From: an uncultured Lachnospiraceae bacterium
GTDB lineage: Bacteria; Bacillota; Clostridia; Lachnospirales; Lachnospiraceae
Length of the DNA stretch: 64,000 bases
NCBI GenBank assembly: GCA_910587105.1
Contig: CAJUMB010000010.1
Location: 1-64,000, forward strand
Direction of reading: 5' to 3'
Shown: positions 1-7,521 of the stretch, in pieces
Position numbering within the stretch: position 1 is the stretch's first letter
Layout of the letters: each line of letters opens with the position of its first letter
Position numbers and translations under genes: made by a program
Notes under the pieces: generated by a model
The model's input: the letters and a program-made list of their open reading frames with translations, nothing else
The model's database searches: none
Told to the model about the DNA's origin: nothing

Positions 1-188
1 GATTGTATGGTATCATATAGGTACAGCTCCTTTCGGGTGGATATGGTTGATTGTTGTCTGCAGCTCAATTTTACCATAGACCTGTGAGGAGTTGTTCTAT
101 TTTAAGAAGAAAAAAGTGAGATTTTATGCGGGATGTAGAGTTTCGCAATTATCTAAGTCTTACCAAAAAGAGAGAGGAGGAAACGCAG

Positions 189-299
189 ATGGACAAAAAA
201 ATAGGCAAGCTGATAAAAGTGGTCAAAGCACTTACACAACTTGCCCTTGAGATTGGAACCCTCATAGCCGTCGTAAAAATGGTAATAGAGAGTATCTAA
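189..299 (+). CDS. Small amphipathic peptide, 36 aa, unknown function
   Basis: A short open frame with a good ribosome binding site (GAGAGGAGG at 172-180) ahead of an ATG at 189. The product is lysine-rich at the N-terminus and has a hydrophobic C-terminal half (LALEIGTLIAVVKMVIESI). Short peptides of this shape occur as holin-like or type I toxin-like peptides at prophage ends, but I do not recognise the family. An in-frame ATG at 126 would give 57 residues but has no ribosome binding site. A short GC hairpin follows the stop codon. It lies in the phage-remnant zone at the left end of the window. Confidence 0.35.
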   Translation: MDKKIGKLIKVVKALTQLALEIGTLIAVVKMVIESI

Positions 300-307
300 T
301 CAAAACC

Positions 308-325
308 GGGGAGGGAAACCTCCCC
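308..325. terminator. GC hairpin after the small peptide gene
   Basis: GGGGAGG (308-314) pairs with CCTCCCC (319-325) around a 4-nt loop, just after the stop codon of the 36-aa peptide gene. There is no clear T-run, so termination is plausible but not certain. Confidence 0.4.
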
Positions 326-362
326 ATCTAAAAAGATACCATAGTCCATCTGTAAAATCAAG

Positions 363-446
363 ATGATAAAAAATATTATTAAACTGGTTCTGTCTGTTGT
401 CTGGTTAATTATTGTCGTGGTCGGTCTGATTTTATTACTCACTTGA
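363..446 (+). CDS. Very small hydrophobic peptide, 27 aa
   Basis: The frame encodes a single predicted membrane helix (LVLSVVWLIIVVVGLILLL) preceded by a few polar and lysine residues, the composition typical of type I toxin-like peptides. There is no convincing ribosome binding site in front of the ATG, and a hairpin separates it from the previous peptide. Its stop codon falls at the outer edge of one arm of an inverted repeat (446-478). It may be a real small membrane peptide or chance; the call rests on hydrophobicity alone. Confidence 0.25.
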   Translation: MIKNIIKLVLSVVWLIIVVVGLILLLT

Positions 447-473
447 ACCACACCACCCACCCGGCGGGTTGCG

Positions 474-542
474 CCGGGCATCTGTGGCGGCGTTGACGGC
501 GTGGCAGGGCCTAAAACCCTGCGGGATATGATTGCACTGTAG
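474..542 (+). pseudogene. Remnant of a phage lysin C-terminus, copy 1
   Basis: These bases encode the last residues of a peptidoglycan-binding domain (GICGG-VDGVAGPKTLRDMIAL type) and match the 3' end of the intact lysin gene at 53727-53793 almost base for base, including the stop codon. Nothing upstream of 474 is lysin-like; the homology starts abruptly at the inverted-repeat arm. This is a leftover from an earlier related prophage or from recombination between prophage ends. Confidence 0.7.
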
Positions 543-548
543 AAATAA

Positions 549-580
549 TAGGGGCACCAGGAATTAATCCGGGGCCCCTA
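549..580 (+). terminator. Hairpin after the lysin remnant
   Basis: TAGGGGC (549-555) pairs with GCCCCTA (574-580), 7 nt after the remnant stop codon. The T-rich stretch that follows is interrupted. Likely the old terminator of the lysis gene. Confidence 0.5.
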
Positions 581-663
581 GAATGTTGGTTTTTATTTAC
601 TCTGTACTTCTTCATATCTTCCCTTCTATCTCCCGGCGCAACCCCGCCGGGTGGGTGGTGTGG

Positions 664-966
664 TTAATTTGCTAATGCGTATTGGTATCTCTCAAACCAA
701 CCGAGGCGATTCATTAAATACCAGTCTAACTCCATTGCGGATTTTTTTGTGATATTGACATAATTCAAATCAAGACATTCAACAACGCTTATATCCATAT
801 CGTGATTATTAAAAGCAAAACCTCTGATTATAGGGTTGATATAAGCAGTGCCTTTCGGCTGTGTATTTTCATGCTCAAATATGCTACTGAAAAGTTCTGC
901 GAAACCCCTTGCTTCAGGATTTCTGTCATATCCTAAATCCTTGCCCTCCTTTCTTCTTTGATAATA
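664..966 (-). pseudogene. Gene remnant without a start codon, unknown family
   Basis: One frame on the minus strand is open for 100 codons (stop at 664-666) and reads like protein, with a soluble, aromatic-rich C-terminus (LDWYLMNRLGWFERYQYALAN). It has no usable start codon near the ribosome-binding-like AGGAGG at 946-951; the only methionines in frame lie far inside. The ATG next to that site is in another frame and stops after 33 codons. I read this as an N-terminally broken or frameshifted gene divergent from the HTH gene at 1087. Family not recognised. Confidence 0.4.
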
Positions 967-1086
967 TTAGCATACACTATTTTTTATATTATGTCAATGT
1001 TTTTTGTAAAAATTTTTATATAAATAAAATAATATAGTTGACTAAATATAAAATATAGTGTATTGTACATCTATGGAGGTAAGAAC

Positions 1087-1305
1087 ATGGATGTTAGAGA
1101 GTATATCAAGCTTTGCTGTGTAAAAAGAGGAAATATTTCTGAGGCAGAACTTGCCAGAAGAACAGGACAAACACCGCAAAATATGAACAATAAGCATAAA
1201 AGGAATACATTTAAAGTGTCCGAATTGGAGAAGATAGCAGAAGCCTTGGACGCTGAATTGAAAATTTCTTTTATTGATAAGGAAACCGGGGAACCTATTA
1301 TATAA
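1087..1305 (+). CDS. Small HTH (XRE-type) DNA-binding protein
   Basis: A 72-residue protein with a helix-turn-helix core: ISEAELARRTGQTPQNM gives the recognition helices, followed by a dimer-like helix (VSELEKIAEALDAEL) and a short beta tail. The start is fixed by GGAGG ten bases upstream of the ATG at 1087. The upstream region (960-1080) is extremely AT-rich and probably carries its promoter and that of the divergent remnant. No phage switch genes remain beside it, so it is probably a surviving regulator or antitoxin from the decayed element. Confidence 0.7.
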   Translation: MDVREYIKLCCVKRGNISEAELARRTGQTPQNMNNKHKRNTFKVSELEKIAEALDAELKISFIDKETGEPII

Positions 1306-1401
1306 AATCTCCCACGACAGGGGGCGGCGTGATGCCGCTCTTCTGCTTTAATTTGGTACAACAGGTACAATAAAAATGTCCTACAGTAGAATTATCAAAA
1401 G

Positions 1402-1503
1402 AAACAGTACCAGAAGGCCAGGGAAAAGGTCAACCTGGGAATCTGTGGCGGCGTGGACGGTGTTGCAGGGCCTAAGACACTGTAGGACATGATTGCATTG
1501 TAG
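1402..1503 (+). pseudogene. Remnant of a phage lysin C-terminus, copy 2
   Basis: The translation begins KQYQKAREKV and continues through GICGGVDGVAGPKTL, matching the end of the intact lysin (53690-53793), but a stop codon (TAG) replaces the arginine codon near the end. The match continues past the gene: 1504-1627 and 53794-53920 are about 90% identical by eye, including a hairpin with GGGAGCGG and the 3' end of a minus-strand gene. It is a dead fragment of a second, closely related prophage. Confidence 0.8.
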
Positions 1504-1594
1504 AAATGGCTTGTCAGACTTGATATGAAGTGTTATAATTTTTTTGCAAGGGAGCGGTGGCAAACCCGCCCTCCCTTGATTCGTTTCGGTTGAT

Positions 1595-1741
1595 TTATTC
1601 AGCCTTTTCTTTTTTGTTTTCACTTGGAAATTCGATTCCAAGTATCTCCATTAGATTCCTGTATGCTTCTATCTCAGTACTTCCCCTTTGAGCCTCTTTT
1701 ATCAGAAATCTCTGCATCTCTTCCTTAGTCATGCTTTCCAT
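1595..1741 (-). CDS. Small hypothetical phage protein, 48 aa
   Basis: Reads MESMTKEEMQRFLIKEAQ and so on: a short, charged, helical protein ending SENKKEKAE. GGAGGAAGGAGGG stands just upstream of the ATG at 1741, so it is likely translated. The last eleven codons are also present, detached, in the intact prophage at 53885-53921, which shows that this gene normally sits convergent to the lysin gene in this phage group. Function unknown. Confidence 0.6.
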   Translation of the reverse strand: MESMTKEEMQRFLIKEAQRGSTEIEAYRNLMEILGIEFPSENKKEKAE

Positions 1742-1807
1742 GTTCCCTCCTTCCTCCGCTTGCCCGGTTATTGTCTTTCGGTTTCCCTCTTGACAATTAC
1801 ATAATAA

Positions 1808-2053
1808 CACGCATTGCGTGTTAGGTCGAGGAGTTTTTTGTGATTTTTTCAAGTTTTTCAACAATTAAAATTTCTGCCCATTCAGGCGTTTTACGTTTTC
1901 CAGCCTCCCAGTCCTGCAGTGTACGCACTGGAATCTTAAACTGCCTTGACATTTCCGCCTGGGACAGCCCGGCTTCCATCCGAGCCGTTTTTATTTTGGA
2001 TATTTCCTGCATGAAACCACCTCCTATTGAAATATACAACGCAATGCGTGTTG
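1808..2053. promoter_or_regulatory. Paired palindromes flanking the HTH gene
   Basis: ACACGCATTGCGTGT at 1808-1822 is a perfect palindrome downstream of the HTH gene, and AACGCAATGCGTGTT at 2039-2053 is a second copy upstream of it. Matching palindromes either side of a small HTH gene suggest autoregulation. Confidence 0.5.
1821..2012 (-). CDS. HTH-domain protein, antitoxin/repressor type
   Basis: A 63-residue helix-turn-helix protein. The segment SQAEMSRQFKIPVRTLQDWE is a classic XRE HTH with the LQDWE recognition helix seen in antitoxins such as those of the HigA/MqsA type and in small phage regulators. GGAGGTGG lies just upstream of the ATG at 2012. The intergenic sequence on both sides contains ACGCAATGCGTGTT (2040-2053) and ACACGCATTGCGTGTT (1808-1823), palindromes centred on GCAwTGCG that are good candidates for its own operators. 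No toxin partner is obvious. Confidence 0.7.
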   Translation of the reverse strand: MQEISKIKTARMEAGLSQAEMSRQFKIPVRTLQDWEAGKRKTPEWAEILIVEKLEKITKNSST

Positions 2054-2120
2054 TGTCAATATACTAATAGTATTGTATTTTCTAAATATTCATTTTTTTA
2101 TCTTGCGTGATGAAGCCAGT

Positions 2121-2249
2121 ATGATGGAATATCTCCGGAGAAATTTATTTTGTTTTATGGCCCGGCAGGAAGGATTAACCATAACTAAAATAATTTCCGG
2201 CAGGCAGGTTCCCTTTGAAAACGAGGAAATCGACCTGTTTATTAGTTGA
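2121..2249 (+). pseudogene. Short phage regulator-like remnant
   Basis: The frame from 2121 encodes 42 residues (MMEYLRRNLFCFMARQEG followed by a predicted second helix and an acidic tail ending FIS). It resembles the N-terminal helices of small phage or conjugative-element regulators, but has no ribosome binding site, and the frame stays open upstream of the ATG (reading LRDEAS). Probably a fragment; the family is not certain. Confidence 0.3.
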
Positions 2250-2361
2250 ACGAACTTTTAACTGACCAGTTATATAGTCGGCTTTCATAAACTGCCTCAC
2301 TTTCTTTATTATGGTTTATGATTAAAGGAAATTCTGATAGATTTGTCTGAATTATAACACA

Positions 2362-3933
2362 GTGAAATACCTAATTTTATTAAATGTGTATAGTGTTTTT
2401 ATACAATTTGATTTTGCATTGGGACAAAATCAAAAAGTGCAGGCAAAATCAAAAGGTATAAGGGAAAAATCAAAAATTACAAAGGCAAAATCAGATTGTA
2501 TCAAAAAGAGCGTTTACATAGATGAGGGCATCTCAGGCACAAACACAAAAAAGCGCAATGAATTCAACCGAATGATCCAATGCGCCAGAAACGGTGATTT
2601 TGACCTGATCATCACAAAAGAGATCTCCCGTTTTGCCAGAAACACCTTAGACAGTATCTACTATACCCGCGAGCTAAAAAAATACGGCATCGGTGTCATT
2701 TTTATGAATGACAATATCAATACGCTGGATGGAGATGCTGAGCTTCGTCTGTCCATTATGGCTTCCATTGCGCAGGAGGAGAGCAGAAAAACTTCTGAGC
2801 GGGTAAAATGGGGGCAGAAGCGTCAGATGGAAGCAGGGGTCGTTTTTGGCAGAGACCTTCTGGGGTATGATGTACGCGGGGGGAAGATGTACATCAACGA
2901 GGAAGGAGCTGAGATTGTCCGTCTGATTTTCCACAAGTTTGTGAATGAGGGAAAGGGAACACATGTGATTGCCCGGGAACTGAGGGAGGCGGGGATTCAG
3001 CCCATGCGTTGTGCGAAGGAATGGCAGAACACAGTGATACTTAGGATTATCCGCAATGAGAAATACTGTGGTGATCTGGTACAGAAGAAGACATATACGC
3101 CGGACTTTCTGTCTCATGAAAAGAAGTATAACAGGGGGCAGGAGGAATTTGTCATTATCAGAGACCATCACCAGCCGATTATCTCCCGCCAGATGTTTGA
3201 TGCGGCAAACCGCATTTTAGATAGCAGGGCTCTTTCACAGCAGGGAAAATCCAAACACAGTAACCGATATCCGTATTCCGGGAAAATCAAATGCGGCTGT
3301 TGCGGAAAAAGTTATGCGGCGCGTTATAAAACCAGAAAAGATGGCAGCCGCTATAAATCCTGGCGCTGTGGTGAGGCGGTGAAGCATGGCAGTCCCCATA
3401 CAGACCGGGCTGGAAACCAGGTGGGGTGTACAGGCCCCGGCATACGCAATGAGGATATCACGCATCTGATGAATCTAACGGTAAAAAGTCTTCTATATAA
3501 TAGGAAGAAATTCATCGGCCAGCTGTCTGGCGTAATTGAATCAGTAATTTCCAGGGGTGAGAATGATTCACAGGACGACAGGATCAAAAGGCAGATTCAG
3601 GAGGTTAGAGATAAGAAAATGAGGCTGATTGATCTGTATATGGCAGGGGAGATTACCAGAGAGGAGTTTACATTGGCAGGGACCAAATGTGATGAAGAAG
3701 CAGCCCGTCTGGAATCGGAAATCAATAGTATGGAAAAGACACAGGAGGATAGAGGAGGACAGCGAAGACTAATGGAGGTGATTGCGTGCACAGTGGAAGA
3801 ACTGACTGGCGGTGTGGAATATGAAGATGAATTTTACGGGCATCTTCTGGACCGGGTGGTGGTTCATGACAAGAACCATATAGATGTATATCTAAAAGAA
3901 TTGCCGTGGAAATGGAGTTATCAGGCAGACTGA
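2362..3933 (+). pseudogene. Large serine recombinase lacking its catalytic N-terminus
   Basis: Residues from about 50 onward are a typical large serine recombinase: the rest of the resolvase domain (YIDEGISGTNTKKR, then KEISRFARN and MASIAQEESRKTSERV), a recombinase domain, a zinc ribbon (CGCCGK ... WRCG ... GCTGPGI), a coiled coil and a C-terminal tail. The first strand that should carry the nucleophilic serine (usually AAYCRVSTD or similar) is absent; in its place are about 50 lysine-rich residues encoded by short DNA repeats. The only start is a GTG at 2362 with no ribosome binding site. It is therefore very probably inactive and marks the right end of an older prophage or transposon. It ends about 130 bp before dpaA. 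Confidence 0.85.
2408..2496. repeat. Cluster of CAAAATCAAA repeats (one inverted, four direct)
   Basis: An inverted copy lies at 2408-2418 and direct copies start near 2425, 2444, 2465 and 2486, about 20 bp apart, close to two helical turns. The repeats fill the exact place where a serine recombinase would have its catalytic N-terminus. They look like binding sites (iterons or recombinase arm sites) that have become fused to the reading frame. Confidence 0.6.
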
Positions 3934-3936
3934 GAT

Positions 3937-3976
3937 AATGCGGAGCAGATAGAGAGAAAGATGTCTGTTCCGCATT
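3937..3976 (+). terminator. Terminator after the recombinase remnant
   Basis: AATGCGGA (3937-3944) pairs with TCCGCATT (3969-3976), with a further GCAGA/TCTGT pairing inside, followed by GTTT. It separates the phage remnant from the dpa genes. Confidence 0.55.
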
Positions 3977-4061
3977 GTTTCCGTACATGCACCAATTTAT
4001 CTGTTTTTACATAATAATATTCTTATAGACGGTATTTTTGCTGTTAGGAGAGAATCATATT

Positions 4062-4952
4062 ATGAAATGTTTCGATATAGCAATTATAGGCGGGGACAAA
4101 CGGCTGGTTTATATGGTTCCCCGTTTTCTTGAACAGGGATATAAAGTGCTGTGCTATGCAACAGAGAGTAATAGTGGATATAAAGAGATTCCATATGCGG
4201 GGTCTCTCAGAGAAGCTGTGGAACAGGCAGATGTTGTGGCAGCTGGAATTCCTTTGATAAAAGGGGACAGGATTTTTTCAGCGGGAGATTTTCCAGATTT
4301 GGAACTTAAAAATTTTCTGGAGCTGCTGCAAGAAGGCCAGAGTCTGTTCGCAGGGGTGATTCCCCAAAATGTACAGGCGCACTGTGAAAAGCAGGGGATT
4401 CGCTGGTATGATTTTATGAGCTGTGAGCCGCTGGCTGTCTTCAACGCTATTGCCACAGCAGAAGGAGCTGTTTTGGAAGCAGTCAGGAACCAGCCTACCA
4501 ATCTTCACGGCAGCAAAACATTGATTCTGGGATATGGCAGATGTGCCAAAGTTCTTGGGGCGAAGTTAAAAGCGCTGGATGCACAGGTGACTATCTGCTG
4601 CAGAAATCAGGAAGCACAGGGATGGGCGGAAGCATCTGGACATAAGGTGATTTCCTTTGACCAGCTGGAACAGGAAATTTCTGATTTTGAATATATCTAT
4701 AATACGGTTCCTGCCGTTATTCTGCAGGGAAATGTGCTGAAGAAAATCAGAAAAGATGCTATCATATTGGAGCTGGCTTCCCAAGGGGGAGGGATTGACC
4801 AGGAAGCGGCGCAGCTGGAGGAGCTCCGCGTTGTGCACTGTCCGGGGCTTCCAGGAAAATATGCTGCAAAAGTCTCAGGAGAGAGGCTGGCGGAATTTGT
4901 CATAGAGACTTTGGAAAGACTATCTAAAAACAGAATATTGGAGAGGGTATGA
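4062..4952 (+). CDS. dpaA: Dipicolinate synthase subunit A
   Basis: The catalytic subunit (SpoVFA/DpaA) that, with DpaB, oxidises dihydrodipicolinate to dipicolinic acid, the calcium-chelating solute of the spore core. It acts in the mother cell late in sporulation. Two Rossmann motifs are visible: IAIIGGDKR at the N-terminus and LILGYGRCAKVLGAKL near residue 155, followed by an NTVPA segment and PGLPGKYAA near the C-terminus, as in the family. The start at 4062 is chosen because TAGGAGAG lies 10 bp upstream; a TTG at 4038 would add eight residues without support. dpaB follows after 3 bp. The length (296 aa) is normal and the gene looks intact despite the phage debris directly upstream. Confidence 0.95.
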   Translation: MKCFDIAIIGGDKRLVYMVPRFLEQGYKVLCYATESNSGYKEIPYAGSLREAVEQADVVAAGIPLIKGDRIFSAGDFPDLELKNFLELLQEGQSLFAGVIPQNVQAHCEKQGIRWYDFMSCEPLAVFNAIATAEGAVLEAVRNQPTNLHGSKTLILGYGRCAKVLGAKLKALDAQVTICCRNQEAQGWAEASGHKVISFDQLEQEISDFEYIYNTVPAVILQGNVLKKIRKDAIILELASQGGGIDQEAAQLEELRVVHCPGLPGKYAAKVSGERLAEFVIETLERLSKNRILERV

Positions 4953-4955
4953 GTT

Positions 4956-5540
4956 ATGGAATTAAAAGGCAGAAAAATAGGAGTCGCATTGACAGGCTCT
5001 TTTTGTACTTTTGAGAAAATATTTGTAGAACTACAGAAGCTGGTTGATGCAGGGGCGGAGGTTTATACGATTTTCTCAGATGCTTCCCAGAGCATTAAGA
5101 GCCGTTTTGGAACGCCGGAGGAGTATATGAAAAAAGCGGAGAAAATTACTAAGAGACCGCCGATTCTTGCCATTGAGACAGCAGAACCCATTGGCCCCAA
5201 GAGCTATCTGGACGCATTGGTCATTTTCCCATGTACAGGGAATACAGCGGCAAAGCTGGCCAATGGTATCACAGATACACCTGTGCTGATGGGGGCCAAA
5301 GCACATCTCAGAAATGGGAAGCCGCTGCTCATATCCATTTCCACCAACGATGGGCTGGGGATGAATATGAAAAATATTGGGCTTTTATTAAATGCCAAGA
5401 ATATCTATTTCCTGCCATTTGGCCAGGATAGTCCTGAGAAAAAGCCTAATTCACTGATTGCTCACACCGATGAGCTGATTCCATCCCTGGAGATGGCGTT
5501 GGAACACAGGCAGATACAGCCTATTTTGAAATCATTTTAG
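4956..5540 (+). CDS. dpaB: Dipicolinate synthase subunit B
   Basis: The flavoprotein-like partner of DpaA (SpoVFB family, 194 aa). The N-terminal IGVALTGSFCTFEKIF is the phosphate-binding start of the flavin-type decarboxylase fold, followed by IFPCTGNTAAKLANGITDTPV and LGMNMKNIGLLLNAKNI, typical of SpoVFB. It is co-transcribed with dpaA, 3 bp downstream of its stop codon, with GGAGAGG as ribosome binding site. Together they make dipicolinate, so the strain should form heat-resistant spores. Confidence 0.95.
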   Translation: MELKGRKIGVALTGSFCTFEKIFVELQKLVDAGAEVYTIFSDASQSIKSRFGTPEEYMKKAEKITKRPPILAIETAEPIGPKSYLDALVIFPCTGNTAAKLANGITDTPVLMGAKAHLRNGKPLLISISTNDGLGMNMKNIGLLLNAKNIYFLPFGQDSPEKKPNSLIAHTDELIPSLEMALEHRQIQPILKSF

Positions 5541-5555
5541 AGGGGAAGCGTTGTT

Positions 5556-7415
5556 ATGTGCGGAGTTGCAGGCTTTACAAATTTTGTGATAAATTATAAA
5601 GAAGAACCTGAGAAATGGGCAGGGATTTTGGACAAAATGAACCAGGCTCAAAAGCACAGAGGTCCTGACGAAGAAGGGGCTTTTCTGTCGGAGCATTGTG
5701 GTCTTTCTCATGTGCGTCTCTCGATTATTGACCTGGAAACAGGGCATCAGCCCATGACCAGGCAGGTGGGAAATCATCGGTGTACCATCAGTTATAACGG
5801 TGAATTATATAATATGCGGCAGCTCCGCCAGGAACTGATGTCAGAGGGTGTGGTTTTCTCCACCACCTCTGACACGGAGGTAATTCTGGCTGGGTATATG
5901 CAGCATGGGCGGGAATTTGTGAAACGGCTGAACGGGATTTTTGCCTATGCTATCTGGGATGAGAGACTGAAACATCTGCTTTTGTTCCGGGACAGAGCCG
6001 GGGTGAAGCCGTTATTTTATGGAAAGCATTTGGATACGTTTTTGTTTTCGTCAGAGATCAAAGGAATTCTAAGTTATCCGGGAATGAAGGCTGTTGTGGG
6101 AAAAGAAGGCCTCTGTGAAGTGTTCGGTCTGGGACCGGCGAAAACCTATGGAAAAGGTGTATTTCAAAATGTATGGGAGGTCCTTCCAGGGCACGTACTG
6201 GAAGTGGGCAGAAACGGGATACAGAGCTGGCCGTATTGGAAGCTTCAAAGCCGCCCTCATGAAGACTCCTTTGAAAAAACAGTGGAAAAGACAGAATATC
6301 TGGCAGCGGACGCCGTCAGGATGCAGATGTTGTCTGATGTTCCCATATGTACCTTTCTTTCCGGCGGGGTGGACAGCAGTCTTGTGACAGCCATCTGCAG
6401 TGAAGAGCTGCGAAAACAGGGGCAGCAGCTGGATACGTATTCTTTTGATTTCTATGGAAACGATGTGAATTTTACGGCGAATGATTTTCAGCCTTCCCAG
6501 GACCGCCCATGGGTAGATAAGATGGTGGAATATGCGAAGACGAGACATCACTATCTGGAATGCAGGAATGAGGAATTATATGAGTATCTTTTTGAGGCAG
6601 TGGATGCCAGAGACCTGCCCTGCATGGCTGATGTGGAGTCCTCCATGCTGTATTTCTGCCGTAAAGTGGCGGGACACCACAAAGTAACCCTTACCGGGGA
6701 GTGTGCAGATGAGATCTTCGGAGGATATCCCTGGTTTCATAAAAAAGAATGCTTTGAGGCAGACTGTTTTCCATGGTCCATGGATTTTACTGCGCGGACC
6801 ATGCTGTTAAAAGATGAGGTTCTTGGGGAACTGCCTTTGGAGGAGTATGCGAGAGCGGCCTATGAGTCGTCTGTGGCAGAAACGCCGCAGCTTTTGGGAG
6901 AGCCTCCGGAGGAGAAACGGCGGCGGGAGATTTCTTATCTGAATCTAAAATGGTTTATGCAGACCCTGTTGGACCGTATGGATAGAACCAGTATGCATAC
7001 AGGGCTGGAGGCAAGGGTCCCGCTGGCTGATCACAGGATTATTGAGTATGTATGGAATGTGCCCTGGAGTATGAAATGCCGGGGCGGTGTGGTAAAAGGG
7101 CTTCTGCGGGCTGCTGGTGAAAAACATCTGCCCCATGAAGTACTTTACCGGAGAAAAAGTCCTTACCCCAAAACCTATGACCCCGCTTATGAGAGCCTTT
7201 TGAAAACAAAAATAATGGAAGTACTGGACAATGGGAATGCGCCCCTTTGTACCCTTGTTGACAAGAAGAAAGTGGAGGCTTATATGAAGTGCCCATCTGA
7301 TTATGGGCGACCGTTTTATGGACAGCTGATGGCCGGACCACAGCTGCTGGCGTACCTTCTGCAGGTGAATTACTGGCTGGAGCATTATCATATCTCTTTG
7401 TCTGGGACCGATTGA
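5556..7415 (+). CDS. asnB: Asparagine synthetase (glutamine-hydrolysing)
   Basis: Converts aspartate and glutamine to asparagine and glutamate with ATP. The protein starts Met-Cys-Gly-Val-Ala-Gly, so Cys2 is the N-terminal nucleophile of the class II glutaminase domain (to about residue 200, with SYNGELYN and the RDRAG loop). The synthetase domain carries the PP-loop SGGVDSS near residues 269-275 and a conserved GECADEIFGGYPWF segment. At 619 aa the length is normal. It follows dpaB by 15 bp with AGAGGGGAAG as ribosome binding site and is probably co-transcribed with the dpa genes. A GC-rich hairpin lies between it and the convergent ftsW-like gene. Confidence 0.95.
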   Translation: MCGVAGFTNFVINYKEEPEKWAGILDKMNQAQKHRGPDEEGAFLSEHCGLSHVRLSIIDLETGHQPMTRQVGNHRCTISYNGELYNMRQLRQELMSEGVVFSTTSDTEVILAGYMQHGREFVKRLNGIFAYAIWDERLKHLLLFRDRAGVKPLFYGKHLDTFLFSSEIKGILSYPGMKAVVGKEGLCEVFGLGPAKTYGKGVFQNVWEVLPGHVLEVGRNGIQSWPYWKLQSRPHEDSFEKTVEKTEYLAADAVRMQMLSDVPICTFLSGGVDSSLVTAICSEELRKQGQQLDTYSFDFYGNDVNFTANDFQPSQDRPWVDKMVEYAKTRHHYLECRNEELYEYLFEAVDARDLPCMADVESSMLYFCRKVAGHHKVTLTGECADEIFGGYPWFHKKECFEADCFPWSMDFTARTMLLKDEVLGELPLEEYARAAYESSVAETPQLLGEPPEEKRRREISYLNLKWFMQTLLDRMDRTSMHTGLEARVPLADHRIIEYVWNVPWSMKCRGGVVKGLLRAAGEKHLPHEVLYRRKSPYPKTYDPAYESLLKTKIMEVLDNGNAPLCTLVDKKKVEAYMKCPSDYGRPFYGQLMAGPQLLAYLLQVNYWLEHYHISLSGTD

Positions 7416-7427
7416 CCTGCATTTGCA

Positions 7428-7463
7428 CAGGGCCGCTGGAGGGGAGTCCTTCCGGCGGCCCTG
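7428..7463. terminator. Hairpin between convergent asnB and ftsW-like genes
   Basis: CAGGGCCGC (7428-7436) pairs perfectly with GCGGCCCTG (7455-7463). There is no T-run, but its position between convergent genes fits a bidirectional transcription stop. Confidence 0.5.
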
Positions 7464-7521
7464 CGCGGTGCAGCTGACGGTAATTAACCGTGGACTATAT
7501 AGTTTGGGTAAGTCCGGATGT

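Larger units (their letters stand above)
446..665. repeat. 220-bp segment bounded by 33/34-bp inverted repeats
   Basis: The sequence at 446-478 is the reverse complement of 632-665 apart from one extra base. Each arm also contains its own small hairpin (CCCGGCG with CGCCGGG). The segment between the arms carries a decayed lysin 3' end and a terminator-like hairpin. This could be a miniature mobile unit, an invertible segment, or a terminator captured twice by recombination. Confidence 0.6.

Noticed and set aside
1..125. Gene at the extreme left edge
   Set aside because: No frame with start, ribosome binding site and protein-like translation was found.
2408..2496. Repeats near 2.4 kb as a CRISPR array
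   Set aside because: The repeats are only about 10-11 bp, spaced by 9-11 bp, with one inverted copy; there are no cas genes.
4062..5540. Interruption of dpaA or dpaB by the neighbouring element
   Set aside because: Both genes are full length with all expected motifs; the recombinase remnant ends before the dpaA ribosome binding site.
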